A stretch of DNA of 64,000 nucleotides. Source: Bradyrhizobium diazoefficiens (lineage in GTDB: Bacteria; Pseudomonadota; Alphaproteobacteria; Rhizobiales; Xanthobacteraceae). The stretch is from positions 1 through 64,000 of the forward strand of contig NZ_JAFCJJ010000027.1 in NCBI RefSeq assembly GCF_018131015.1, given 5' to 3'. Of this stretch, positions 24,988 to 33,688 are shown piece after piece. Numbering within the stretch: position 1 is the stretch's first letter; each line of letters opens with the position of its first letter. The notes below the pieces were generated by a model, which saw nothing but the letters and a program-made list of their open reading frames with translations, made no database searches and was not told the DNA's origin. The position numbers and the translations under genes are program-made.

Positions 24988-26184
24988 ATGGACCTGTCGT
25001 TCAACGCCAAGGAACGCGCCTTCCAGGACGAGGTGCGCGGCTTCATCACCAAGAATCTCACCGAGGAGATGAAGCGCGCCACCGCGCTGACGCCGTCGGT
25101 GTTCTCCGACCCCGATATCGGCATGGCCTGGCAACGCGCGTTGCATGCCAATGGCTGGGGCGCACCGGGCTGGCCGGTGGACCATGGCGGACCGGACTGG
25201 ACACCATCGCAGCGCTGGATTTTTGAGACCGAATGCGCGCGCGCAGGCGTACCGAACGTCAACGTGATGGGCGTCAAGATGGTCGGCCCCGTCATCATCG
25301 GCTTCGGCTCGCCCGAGCAGAAGAATTTTTACTTGCCCCGAATTCTCTCCGGCGAGGATTACTGGTGCCAGGGCTATTCCGAGCCGGGCTCCGGCTCCGA
25401 CCTCTCCTCGCTGAAGACGCGCGCGGTGCGCGACGGCGACGACTACATCATCAACGGCACCAAGATCTGGACCACGCATGCCCACCATGCCAACCGCATG
25501 TTCGCGCTGGTGCGCACCAGCGACGGGCCGCGGCAGCAGGACGGCATCAGCTTCATCTTGATCGACATGAAGACGCCGGGCATCACGACGCGCCCCATCC
25601 TCACCATCGGCGGCGACCACGAGGTCAACCAGGTGTTCTTCGACGACGTGCGGGTGCCGGTGGCCAACCGCGTCGGCGAGGAAGGCAAGGGCTGGACCTA
25701 CGGCAAGTACCTGCTCGAGTTCGAGCGCGGCTCCGGCATCGCCTCGGCCAAGCTGCGCGAGGGATTGAAGGCCATCGCGGAGCTCGCGGAGTCCGATCTG
25801 ACGGGCCGCGCCATCGACAGCCCCGATATCGCGACCCGCATCTCCGAGGTCGAGGTCGACATCGACGCGCTGGAGATGACCGAGCTGCGCGTGCTCTCGG
25901 CGCTGCAGACCGGGCAGAATCCCGGCGCGGTGTCGTCCATCCTGAAGCTGCGCAACAGCGAGATCCGCCAGGCCGTGACGCGGCTGGGCGTCGACGTGAT
26001 CGGCCACGATGCACTCGCGGTCGAGCCGATGCGTCCGCTCTACAAGCTCAACCACGAGCCGGCGACGCCTGAGGAGATGCTGACGGTGGTGCCGGAATAT
26101 CTCAACGGCCGCGCCTACACGATCTTCGGCGGCACGTCGGAGATCCAGCGCGACATCATCGCGAAGATGATGTTGGGGATTTGA
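24988..26184 (+). CDS. Acyl-CoA dehydrogenase family protein, subunit-like 2
   Basis: A 398-residue acyl-CoA dehydrogenase with a canonical FAD motif (CQGYSEPGSGSDLSSLKT), the adjoining GTKIWTTHAHHANRM segment, and the C-terminal GGTSEIQRDIIAKMMLG. TGAGGAG lies 7 bases before the ATG and sets the start. As in its partner, Gly stands where the catalytic Glu of short/medium-chain enzymes occurs (FGGT for YEGT), so the base must come from elsewhere, as in enzymes that use a Glu on another helix. The two genes plus the crotonase look like one CoA-ester oxidation module. Confidence 0.9.
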   Translation: MDLSFNAKERAFQDEVRGFITKNLTEEMKRATALTPSVFSDPDIGMAWQRALHANGWGAPGWPVDHGGPDWTPSQRWIFETECARAGVPNVNVMGVKMVGPVIIGFGSPEQKNFYLPRILSGEDYWCQGYSEPGSGSDLSSLKTRAVRDGDDYIINGTKIWTTHAHHANRMFALVRTSDGPRQQDGISFILIDMKTPGITTRPILTIGGDHEVNQVFFDDVRVPVANRVGEEGKGWTYGKYLLEFERGSGIASAKLREGLKAIAELAESDLTGRAIDSPDIATRISEVEVDIDALEMTELRVLSALQTGQNPGAVSSILKLRNSEIRQAVTRLGVDVIGHDALAVEPMRPLYKLNHEPATPEEMLTVVPEYLNGRAYTIFGGTSEIQRDIIAKMMLGI

Positions 26185-26212
26185 CGCTCAATCGCACTCC
26201 ACACTCAGAGTC

Positions 26213-26351
26213 GTCCTGGCGCAGGCCGGGACCCATACGCCGGGAAGGGAGTGTGGCGCGAGCTGGTCATGACCAGTCGTCGCCAAACTGAATTCGGTGG
26301 TTATGGGTCCCGGCCCCCGTGCGCAATTGCGCACTAGGCCGGGACGACGAT
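26213..26351. repeat. Pair of inverted GTCGTCC..GGCCGGGACCCAT elements
   Basis: GTCGTCCTGGCGCAGGCCGGGACCCAT (from about 26213) and ATGGGTCCCGGCCCCCGTGCGCAATTGCGCACTAGGCCGGGACGAC (to about 26347) face each other, with the inner palindrome GTGCGCAATTGCGCAC. The same unit occurs near base 74. They lie between converging genes and probably serve as a bidirectional transcription end. Confidence 0.8.
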
Positions 26352-26356
26352 AACTA

Positions 26357-28678
26357 CTACCCCACCTTCGCGTCCCGGATCGCCTGCCAGATCTTCTGCG
26401 GCGTCAGCGGTGTATTCAACTGCTTGATGCCGAGATCGGCCAGCGCGTCCATCACGCCGTTGGTGACGCAGGGCGGGCCGCCGATGGCGCCGGATTCGCC
26501 GCAGCCCTTCGCGCCGAGCGGGTTGGTGCGGCAGGGCGCGGAGCCGTCGAGCGTCACGACGATTTGCGGAACGTCGTCGGCGCGCGGGATGCAGTAGTCC
26601 TGGTAGCTCGCAGTGAGGAGCTGGCCGTCGGCATCATACGAGACGCCCTCGTACAGCGCCTGGCCGATGCCCTGCGCGACGCCGCCATGGATCTGGCCGG
26701 TGACCAGCATCGGGTTCACGGCGACGCCGACGTCGTCAACCGTCGTATAGCGCACGACCTTCGAGACGCCCGTCTCCGGGTCGATCTCGACCTCGCAGAT
26801 ATGGGTGCCGTTCGGCCAGCTCGGGCCGTCGACCTCGCCTTCGGAATCGACGCTGAGCTTGGCGCCGCTCTCCTTCTCGGCGAGATCGAACAGGCTGATG
26901 CGGCGGTCGGTGCCGACCACGGTGAGCATGCCGCCCTGATACTCGATGTCCTCGATCGAGGTCTCGAGCACGTTCGCCGCCTTCTCGCGGGCCTTCTGGA
27001 TCAGGTCGTTGGAGGACACCGCGACCGCCGTGCCGCCGACGAACAGCGAGCGCGAGCCGACGCTGCCGAACCCCATGGCGAGATCAGTGTCGCCTTGCAC
27101 GACGTCGATCTTGTCCATGGCAATGCCGAGCGTGTCGGAGATCATCTGGGTGTAGGTGGTCTGCAGCCCCTGCCCCATCGCCATGGTGCCGGAATGCAGG
27201 ACGACGCGGCCCTGCGAGGTCGCCTGCAAAGTGACCTTCTCAGTGTGGGCGCGGCCGCCGGTCCATTCGATGTAGGAAGTGAGCCCGCGACCGTAGAGCA
27301 GACCCTTCTTCTTCGCCGCCTTCTTGCGCGCGGCAAAGCCGTCCCAGTCGGCAAGCTTGACCGCGCGATCGAGCATGTGGGCGAAGGCGCCGGAATCGTA
27401 GACCTGGCCGGCCGCGTTGGTATAGGGCAGCTGCGCCGGCTTGATGTAGTTGGCTTTGCGGATCGCACGTGGATCCATGCCGATCTTGCGGGCAGCGGCG
27501 TCGAACAGGCGCTCGACGATGAAGACGGCCTCGGGCCGGCCCGCGCCGCGATAGGCGCCGACGGGCGCGGTGTGGGTCATCACCGACTGCACCTCGAAAT
27601 GCACCAGCGGCAGATCATAGACGCCGGTCTGCACGAACGGCCCGAGCACCAGCGGGATGATGTTGGCGGCGCCCGAGGAATAGGCGCCGGTGCAGCCGAT
27701 CGACTTGACGCGATAGGCCAGCACCTTGCCCTTCTCGTCCAGCGCGAAGGAGGCGGTCGAGGTCAGATCGCGGCCGTGGGTGCCGCCGACGAATTCGTCG
27801 GTGCGGTCGCCGCGCCAGCGGATCTTCCTGTTCAGCTTGGTCGCGGCGTAGGCGACGATGCCGTCCTCGGGATAGAGGTTGGTCTTCTGGCCAAAGCCGC
27901 CGCCGATGTCGCCGACCAGCACGCGGACGCTGTCCTTGGGACGCTTTAGCACGGCTTCCGCCAGCACGTCGCGGGTCGAGGCCGGCGTCTGCGACTGCAC
28001 GTGCAGCAGCAGCCGGCCGGTCTTCTTGTCGATCTCGGCAATGGTCGAGCGCGGCTCCATCGCCGAGGGCACGAGGCGCTGGCTGACGATGTCGAGCTCG
28101 ACCGTGTGGGCGGCCCTCGCAAAAGCCTCGTCCACCTTGGCGGCATCGCCATAGCTCATCGCCCCGACGATATTGTCGGGCGCCTCCGGCCACACCATTG
28201 GCGCGCCGGGCTTGACCGCCTCGAGCGGATCGACCACTGCGGGCTGTACCTCATATTCGACCACGATCGCTTCGGCCGCGCTCTGCGCCTCCGCGCGGGA
28301 GGCGGCGACCACCGCGGCGATGGCCTCTCCGGCGTAGCGCACGATCTCGTGCGCAAGCAGGCGGCGCGGCGGCACCGTCATCGGCTTGCCGTCGGGACGC
28401 TTGAAGATGCTCAGCGTCGGGATCGAGCCGATGTCGTCCTTGATCAGGTCGGCGCCGGTATAGACCGCGGTGACGCCGGGCATCGACGCCGCGGCGCTGG
28501 TGTCGATGGACGTGATCTTCGCGTGCGCATGCGGCGAGCGCAGCACATGCAACCACAGCGCGCCGTCTTCCGGCTTGTCGTCGATGAATTGTCCCTTCCC
28601 GGTGAGCAGCCTCTGGTCTTCCAAACGCTTGACGGGCTGGCCCGCTCCGAATCGCAAATTGCCGGGAAGAATGTTCAT
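26357..28678 (-). CDS. Form II CoxL-like molybdopterin hydroxylase large subunit
   Basis: A 773-residue xanthine-oxidase-family molybdenum subunit. N-terminal aldehyde oxidase a/b hammerhead domain (about 15-130, GQPVKRLEDQRLLTGKGQFIDD), then the molybdopterin-binding region (QTPASTRDVLAEAVL, GDIGGGFGQK, and near the C-terminus GAKGCGESGAIGGPP with the conserved Glu). The active-site loop reads AYRGAGR, the form II signature, not the AYRCSFR of true carbon-monoxide dehydrogenase, so CO oxidation is not expected. Partner FAD and 2Fe-2S subunits are absent from the window, so it must use subunits encoded elsewhere. The ATG at 28678 gives the standard start; DNA further upstream in frame is repeat sequence. 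Confidence 0.9.
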   Translation of the reverse strand: MNILPGNLRFGAGQPVKRLEDQRLLTGKGQFIDDKPEDGALWLHVLRSPHAHAKITSIDTSAAASMPGVTAVYTGADLIKDDIGSIPTLSIFKRPDGKPMTVPPRRLLAHEIVRYAGEAIAAVVAASRAEAQSAAEAIVVEYEVQPAVVDPLEAVKPGAPMVWPEAPDNIVGAMSYGDAAKVDEAFARAAHTVELDIVSQRLVPSAMEPRSTIAEIDKKTGRLLLHVQSQTPASTRDVLAEAVLKRPKDSVRVLVGDIGGGFGQKTNLYPEDGIVAYAATKLNRKIRWRGDRTDEFVGGTHGRDLTSTASFALDEKGKVLAYRVKSIGCTGAYSSGAANIIPLVLGPFVQTGVYDLPLVHFEVQSVMTHTAPVGAYRGAGRPEAVFIVERLFDAAARKIGMDPRAIRKANYIKPAQLPYTNAAGQVYDSGAFAHMLDRAVKLADWDGFAARKKAAKKKGLLYGRGLTSYIEWTGGRAHTEKVTLQATSQGRVVLHSGTMAMGQGLQTTYTQMISDTLGIAMDKIDVVQGDTDLAMGFGSVGSRSLFVGGTAVAVSSNDLIQKAREKAANVLETSIEDIEYQGGMLTVVGTDRRISLFDLAEKESGAKLSVDSEGEVDGPSWPNGTHICEVEIDPETGVSKVVRYTTVDDVGVAVNPMLVTGQIHGGVAQGIGQALYEGVSYDADGQLLTASYQDYCIPRADDVPQIVVTLDGSAPCRTNPLGAKGCGESGAIGGPPCVTNGVMDALADLGIKQLNTPLTPQKIWQAIRDAKVG

Positions 28679-28807
28679 TCCGATAGGTCCTTGAAGTCTC
28701 TTGAAATGCGGCCCGCCTTTTAGCGGATCGAAACAGGCGAGGCCAGCGGCGGTTTTGGGCGGCGAACCCACGGATTCGGCATGCCGTCCCCTTAAATCTG
28801 TGACCTC

Positions 28808-28902
28808 GTAGGGTGGGCAAAGGCGCGCTTGCGCCGTGCCCACCGTCGCTAGACGGCCGCGATCGGGATGGTGGGCACGCTACGCTTTGCCCACCCTACG
28901 GC
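28808..28902. repeat. Second copy of the GTAGGGTGGGCAAA..TTTGCCCACCCTAC palindrome
   Basis: GTAGGGTGGGCAAAGGCGCG at the left and CGCTTTGCCCACCCTAC at the right form the outer arms, with GTGCCCACC/GGTGGGCAC inside. It is the same family as 5999-6079. It lies between the promoter side of the CoxL-like gene and the end of the aldolase gene. Confidence 0.85.
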
Positions 28903-28929
28903 ACTGATCATGTCAGGGATGACGGCTCG

Positions 28930-29817
28930 CTATGCAAGCTCCCGCAGCGCCGCTTCGACGACCTTGCGCGCATCGGCCGACAGCGCGGCCTGCGGCGGAA
29001 CGGGATCGCCGACGTCGTAGCCCTGGATGGCGAGCCCGGCCTTGATGCAGGCAGCGAGGTTGAAGCGGGCAAAGGCCTCGTTGATCCGCCACAGCCTGCG
29101 CTGGAGCGCCATCGCCTCGTCCCAGCGGCCGGCCTTGCAGAGGTCGTAGAGCGCCACGCTCTGGCGCGGGATGATGCAGGCCGGGCCCGCCATCCAGCCG
29201 AGCCCGCCGATCAGCATCACAGCGGCCGGGATATGGGCGGACGCCGAGAACACCTTCAAGGCATCGCCGCAGCGGTTCATGATCGAGAGCAGGCGCCCGG
29301 TGTTGGTGGAGGCGTCCTTGATGTAGCCGATGCGCGGATGCTCGGCGAGACGCGCGATCACGTCGAGGGTGAGGTCGGAGCGCTGGAATTGCGGGTTGGT
29401 GTAGATGACGACCGGAATGTCCACCGCGTCCGCGATAGCGCGAAAGTAGGATTCGACCTGGGCATCGACGAGCGGGAAATAGGCTTCCAGGATCGCCAGA
29501 ATGCCGTCGGCGCCGAGCTTCTGGTACGCCTTCGCCTGCGCCACCGCGTCCGCCGTCGAGGTCGAGGCGACACCGGCGACGACCGGCACGCGGCCCTTCG
29601 CGGCTTCGATCGTGGTCCGCACCACATCCGTCCGCTGCGCGGCATTGAGATAGGCGAACTCGCCGGTCGAGCCGAGCGGCGTCAGCCCGTGCACGCCAGC
29701 GCCGATCAGATCGTCGCAGAGTTTTGCCAGCACGCCGGTGCGCACCGTGCCGTCGGCATCGACGGGCGAGACGAGATAGGGAAAAACGCCGCGGAATTCG
29801 CGCATGTCGGGCAGCAT
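28930..29817 (-). CDS. DapA/N-acetylneuraminate lyase family aldolase
   Basis: A TIM-barrel protein of about 295 residues, class I aldolase of the dihydrodipicolinate synthase family. The GSTGEF loop (GTTGE in DapA), Tyr in VIYTNP and the Schiff-base Lys in YIKDAS are present. The family includes DapA, NanA, KDG aldolase and hydroxyproline or sugar-acid aldolases; the divergence from DapA motifs and an isolated position point to sugar- or keto-acid catabolism rather than lysine synthesis, which is inference. Two in-frame ATG codons (29817 and 29805) are plausible; neither has a strong ribosome site. Divergent from the PDZ protein gene. Confidence 0.85.
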   Translation of the reverse strand: MLPDMREFRGVFPYLVSPVDADGTVRTGVLAKLCDDLIGAGVHGLTPLGSTGEFAYLNAAQRTDVVRTTIEAAKGRVPVVAGVASTSTADAVAQAKAYQKLGADGILAILEAYFPLVDAQVESYFRAIADAVDIPVVIYTNPQFQRSDLTLDVIARLAEHPRIGYIKDASTNTGRLLSIMNRCGDALKVFSASAHIPAAVMLIGGLGWMAGPACIIPRQSVALYDLCKAGRWDEAMALQRRLWRINEAFARFNLAACIKAGLAIQGYDVGDPVPPQAALSADARKVVEAALRELA

Positions 29818-29996
29818 TCCGAAAAAATCAGGCGTCGTGCGCCCTGCAATCGGTGCTAACACGCGACCTGGTCGCCAGCAAGTTGGGGCATTGACCTTGC
29901 CGTGACCGGCTCCAACCGGCTTTTGTCCTGACCACCCGGCCAGTTTCGCAATCGCCTGCGAGGTCCCAGATTGAGGATAACAGACAGGAGTTGTCC

Positions 29997-30863
29997 ATGA
30001 CCGACCTCGCCCCTCTTTCCTCACTGTCGTCCGCGCTCGCCGACGTCGTGGCGCGCGCCGCGCCCTCTATCGTCACCGTGCACTCCCACCGGTCCCGCGC
30101 CACCGGCTTCGTCTGGAAGCCCGGCCTGATCATCACCGCCGACGAGACGCTGGCCGACGAGGGCGAGGTCGAGATCGGCCTTGCCGACGGGCGCACCGTC
30201 GCCGCCACCGTCGCCGGCCGCGACCATACCACCGACATCGCGCTGCTGCGCGCCGATACGGGTATTGCCCCGGCCAAGCTGTCGGCCGCCGTTCCCGCAC
30301 TCGGCACGCTGGCGGTCGTCGTTGCCACCGATCGCGATGCGCCGAGCGCAGCGCTCGGCCTGGTGTCTGTGTCCGGCAAAAGCTGGCGCTCCTTGCGCGG
30401 CGGCGACATCGACGCCCGGATCGAGCTCGGCGTCCGCCTGCGCGACAGCCAGCAGGGCGGCCTCGCGCTCGACGCATCGGGCGAGGCGTTCGGCATGGCC
30501 GTGCTCGGGCCGCGCCGCGTGCTGGTAATCCCGGCGGCGACAATCGAGCGCGTCGCGCCCCAGCTCGAGGCGCGCGGCCGCATTGCCCGCGGCTATCTCG
30601 GCGTTGGCCTGCAGCCGGTGCGGCTCGACGACGGCATGGGCGCGATGGTGATGAATGTCGACAAGGCGGGACCGTCGGCTGCCGCGGGCATTCGCCAGGG
30701 CGACGTCATCGTGGCGGTCAACGGCCAGAAGCTCTCCGGCGTGCGTGCGCTGCAACGGACGCTGGGGCCGGCAAGCGTCGGCGCGGTGGTCGATGTCGCG
30801 GTACATCGCGGCGGAGAGCCGGTGAGCTTCAAGGTCACGATCGGCGAGAGGCCCGAGGCGTGA
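29997..30863 (+). CDS. Catalytically dead HtrA-like (S1C) protein with PDZ domain
   Basis: A 288-residue protein with the HtrA layout: trypsin-like domain (about 15-190) and one PDZ domain (about 195-285, ARGYLGVGLQPV, AAGIRQGDVIVAVNGQKL). Of the Ser-protease triad only Asp80 (TDIALLR) remains. The His position (TNNHV in HtrA) reads TADET with Glu50, and the nucleophile position (GNSGG) reads SQQGG with Gln153. No signal peptide is visible, so it is probably cytoplasmic, unlike DegP. AGGAG lies 6 bases before the ATG. Its stop overlaps the start of the LuxR-type gene as GTGA. A scaffold or peptide-sensing role upstream of that regulator is inference. Confidence 0.85.
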   Translation: MTDLAPLSSLSSALADVVARAAPSIVTVHSHRSRATGFVWKPGLIITADETLADEGEVEIGLADGRTVAATVAGRDHTTDIALLRADTGIAPAKLSAAVPALGTLAVVVATDRDAPSAALGLVSVSGKSWRSLRGGDIDARIELGVRLRDSQQGGLALDASGEAFGMAVLGPRRVLVIPAATIERVAPQLEARGRIARGYLGVGLQPVRLDDGMGAMVMNVDKAGPSAAAGIRQGDVIVAVNGQKLSGVRALQRTLGPASVGAVVDVAVHRGGEPVSFKVTIGERPEA

Positions 30864-31231
30864 GCGCGGACCAGACGCCGGAGATCGTGCTCGCCCTCGA
30901 GATCGACGATCCCATCCTCGCCAGTCGCCTGACGACGCTGCTCGGCAGTGTCGCCGGGCTTCGCCTTGCCGCACCCGGCGAACATCCGGCGGCGACGATC
31001 GTCGCGCGTGATCCGCGCGCCAGCCCTGAGGACATCGCGCTGACGCATCGCGAACTCGACGTGCTGGCGCTGATGGCGGAAGGCGCCTCCAACAAGATGA
31101 TCGCGCGCCAGCTCGGCATCTCCGTGCATACCGTGAAATTCCACGTCGGCTCCCTGCTCGACAAGCTGGACGCGACCGGTCGCACCGATGCGGTGGCCCA
31201 TGCGGCGCGCCGCGGCGTGATCGAGCTGTAG
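30860..31231 (+). CDS. LuxR/NarL-type regulator with truncated receiver-like N-terminus
   Basis: A 123-residue protein starting at a GTG that overlaps the upstream stop by 4 bp. The C-terminal 63 residues are a full LuxR helix-turn-helix (LTHRELDVLALMAEGASNKMIARQ ... TVKFHVGSLLDKL in part). Only about 50 residues precede it (VLALEIDDPILASRLTTLL), too few for a receiver; no phospho-acceptor Asp or conserved Lys is identifiable. It therefore cannot respond to phosphorylation in the usual way. The coupling with the PDZ pseudo-protease suggests that protein controls it. Confidence 0.85.
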   Translation: MSADQTPEIVLALEIDDPILASRLTTLLGSVAGLRLAAPGEHPAATIVARDPRASPEDIALTHRELDVLALMAEGASNKMIARQLGISVHTVKFHVGSLLDKLDATGRTDAVAHAARRGVIEL

Positions 31232-31240
31232 ACACCGGGC

Positions 31241-32317
31241 TCACGGCGTGGACGATCTCGGGAAGCTGAGCTGGACCGTCAGGCCCGGCGCGCCGTCCTG
31301 CAGCGCGATCTCGGCACCGTGGAGGCGCGCAACCGCCGCGACGAGGCTCAAGCCCAGGCCGTTGCCCGGCGTGTAGCGGCTCTGTTCGAGCCGGTAGAAG
31401 CGCTTGAACACCTGATCGCGCTGCCCGGCCGGCACGCCCGGCCCGTCATCGGCGACCGCGATCAATGCGTTGCCGCCCGCACCGCGGCACGTCACCGTCA
31501 CCCGCCCGCCAGCCCGGCCATGCTTGATCGCGTTGTCGACGAGATTGGCAATGGCGTCGAACAGGAGATCGCGGTCGCCGGTCACCGGCACCTCGCTGTC
31601 GCCGTCGAGGCTGAGGCGGGTCGCGACCTCTTCGGCGGCGGCATCGTAGAGCTCGACGACCTCGCCCGCGATCTCGGCTAGGTTGAGCGCGCGAAAGGCG
31701 CTCCTGCGGGCGCGGGTCTCGATCTCCGAGATCCGCGTGATGGAGGTGAACATGCCGAGCACGGCATCGAGATCGGCGATGGTGTCGCCGATCAGGACTG
31801 CATCGGCCTCGCTGTTGCGCTGGGCGTGATAGGCCTTCTCCAGCCGGCCGCGCATGCGCGTCAGCGGCGTGCGCAGGTCATGGGCGACATTGTCGCTGAC
31901 CTGCTTGACCTCCCCCATCAGCGTCTCGATGCGGTCGAGCATCTGGTTGAGGTTCTCGGCGACGCGATCCCATTCGTCATGGCTGCCGCGCAAGGGGATA
32001 CGCTGGTCGAGACCGGACTGCATGATGGCGCGGCTGGTGGCATTGATCTGCTCGATGCGCCCGACGGTGCGCCGCGTCACCAGCACGGCCGCGAGCCCCG
32101 CCAGCACCGCGAGCAGCACCGCAACCGCGACCATCGCGAGCTCGATCATCTCGGTGAAGGCCTCGTGATCGCCGACGTCGCCAACCCGGCTTCGCACATA
32201 GGCGAGCGTGCCGAAATAGACATAGGCCATGATCGCCGCGACGATCAGCCCGAACACCGCGATCGCGAGCAGCGCCAGGCGGAAGGTCGACGAACCAAGC
32301 GTCTTAAGAAGGAGCAC
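31241..32317 (-). CDS. Sensor histidine kinase
   Basis: A 358-residue membrane kinase. Two transmembrane helices (about 14-36 and 60-82) bracket a short periplasmic loop of some 25 residues, followed by a HAMP domain, the phospho-acceptor H-box NVAHDLRTPLTRMR, and an ATPase domain with N-box (LVDNAIKHG), G1 (VADDGPGVP) and G2 (GNGLGLSLVAA). The small loop suggests sensing within the membrane or by a partner protein. The GTG start overlaps the upstream response-regulator gene by 14 bp, so both are coupled. Confidence 0.92.
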   Translation of the reverse strand: MLLLKTLGSSTFRLALLAIAVFGLIVAAIMAYVYFGTLAYVRSRVGDVGDHEAFTEMIELAMVAVAVLLAVLAGLAAVLVTRRTVGRIEQINATSRAIMQSGLDQRIPLRGSHDEWDRVAENLNQMLDRIETLMGEVKQVSDNVAHDLRTPLTRMRGRLEKAYHAQRNSEADAVLIGDTIADLDAVLGMFTSITRISEIETRARRSAFRALNLAEIAGEVVELYDAAAEEVATRLSLDGDSEVPVTGDRDLLFDAIANLVDNAIKHGRAGGRVTVTCRGAGGNALIAVADDGPGVPAGQRDQVFKRFYRLEQSRYTPGNGLGLSLVAAVARLHGAEIALQDGAPGLTVQLSFPRSSTP

Positions 32318-32996
32318 GGAGGCAATATCCGATGCCGCGGATGGTGTGGATCAGCGGATAGTCCTGGGCGTCGTCGACCTTGCGGCGGACACGTCCGACA
32401 TAGACGTCGATGATGTTGGTGGAGGGATCGAAATGCAGGTCCCAGACGTGCTGAAGCAGCATCGCACGCGAGACGACGCGGCCCTCGTTGCGGACGAGAT
32501 ATTCGAGCAGCTGGAATTCCCGCGGCAAGAGCGGAATCTTGCGGCCGCGCCGGGAGGCAGCTCGCGCGATCAAATCGATGGCGAGGTCGCCGACCCGCAG
32601 CACGGTTTCCTTGGCGATGGTCTCGCTGCGGCGCCCGAGCGCTTCCAGGCGGGCCAGCAGCTCGACGAAGGAGAACGGCTTGACGAGATAATCATCGCCG
32701 CCGGCGCGCAGGCCGCGCACGCGGTCGTCGACCTCGCCGAGCGCGGAGATGATGAGAAAGGGCGCCGCGACGCCGTCGTCGCGGAGTTGCCGCATCACGG
32801 TTATGCCGTCGATGTCGGGCAGCATGCGGTCGATGGTGATCACGGCATAGTCGCGCGCGGCGCCGTGGCTCAGGGCCTCGCGCCCGGTCGCGGCGAGATC
32901 GACGTCGTAGCCCGAAATCGTCAGCTCGTCGGCGAGCTGGCCTGCAGTCTCCGGATCGTCCTCGACGACCAGGATGCGGCGGTGACCTCCAGTCAT
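32304..32996 (-). CDS. OmpR/PhoB family response regulator
   Basis: A 230-residue two-domain regulator: receiver (1-118) with acidic pair ED near residue 12, phospho-acceptor Asp in ITIDRMLPD, and Lys in YLVKPFSF; winged-helix DNA-binding domain (about 130-228, LLPREFQLLEYLVRNEGRVV, NIIDVYVGRVRRKVD). First gene of the pair with the histidine kinase. Targets are unknown; the adjacent Gly/His-rich exported protein is transcribed in the same direction from 94 bp upstream and could belong to its response. Confidence 0.93.
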   Translation of the reverse strand: MTGGHRRILVVEDDPETAGQLADELTISGYDVDLAATGREALSHGAARDYAVITIDRMLPDIDGITVMRQLRDDGVAAPFLIISALGEVDDRVRGLRAGGDDYLVKPFSFVELLARLEALGRRSETIAKETVLRVGDLAIDLIARAASRRGRKIPLLPREFQLLEYLVRNEGRVVSRAMLLQHVWDLHFDPSTNIIDVYVGRVRRKVDDAQDYPLIHTIRGIGYCLRAPS

Positions 32997-33090
32997 GCAA
33001 AACTCCGCGCGACGATCACCACCAGACTATCCCGTTCCGGGGCAGAGCGGAACCATCCGGTGGCGATCGCGACAATGGTGCGGTTCGCGG

Positions 33091-33570
33091 CTAGTACCAA
33101 GAATCCCCGCACACATTGACCCAGTGCCAGCCATAGGGCGTCCAGCTCCTGCGCCAGCAGCCATCGTCATAGCCGGCGTAGTAATAGGGGGCGCCGAAGA
33201 CGGCGAAACGACGGAAGTGATGGTGATGGAAGAAGGCATGGTGGCCGTGCCAGGCGCTACCTGCGAAGTGCGGCCCCATCGCCGCGTGGGCGAAGCGTGC
33301 ACCGCCGAAGCCCGGGCCGCCGACGAAGCGCGCGCCGCCCATGCCGCCGACATGCATGCCGCTGAAACCGGCCGCGCGCATGCCGCCCATGCCGCCCGCG
33401 TGCATACCGCCGCCGAAGCCGCCATGACCGCCACCGAAGCCGCCACCGCCGAAGCCGCCATGGCCACCGCCGCCACCGCCGCCGCCGCCACGGGCGAGCA
33501 CGGGTGACGCCACCGCCATCGCCGCGGCGATCATCACCGCGGTGAGGCCCTTGAGAAGCCTGTTGTCCAT
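33091..33570 (-). CDS. Exported Gly/His-rich protein
   Basis: A 159-residue secreted protein. After a signal peptide (1-26, ending VASPVLARG) comes a Gly-rich region with GGGFGGGHGGF and GGMHAGGMGGM units (27-95), then a His/Tyr/Trp-rich C-terminus (HGHHAFFHHHHFRRF, YYYAGYDDGCWRRSW, and a final CGDSWY) with two Cys. AGGAGG is 9 bases before the ATG. Proteins of this make-up are common in Bradyrhizobium and carry no known enzymatic function; metal binding by the His cluster or a surface role is possible. Confidence 0.78.
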   Translation of the reverse strand: MDNRLLKGLTAVMIAAAMAVASPVLARGGGGGGGGGHGGFGGGGFGGGHGGFGGGMHAGGMGGMRAAGFSGMHVGGMGGARFVGGPGFGGARFAHAAMGPHFAGSAWHGHHAFFHHHHFRRFAVFGAPYYYAGYDDGCWRRSWTPYGWHWVNVCGDSWY

Positions 33571-33688
33571 CGAAGCATCCTCCTTGCAGCGCGCCGTCAC
33601 GCCGGCCGCGCCAGGAGGATCAGATGAGGAGGAACGGCCGCCTTCAACTTACAAATGCGCCAGATTCTGACGCAGATGTCAGGGAGGC

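Noticed and set aside
26357..28678. Carbon-monoxide dehydrogenase large subunit
   Set aside because: The loop reads AYRGAGR rather than AYRCSFR, and no coxS or coxM is nearby; called form II instead.
29997..30863. Active S1C serine protease (DegP/HtrA)
   Set aside because: The His and Ser positions are replaced by Glu50 and Gln153 and there is no export signal.
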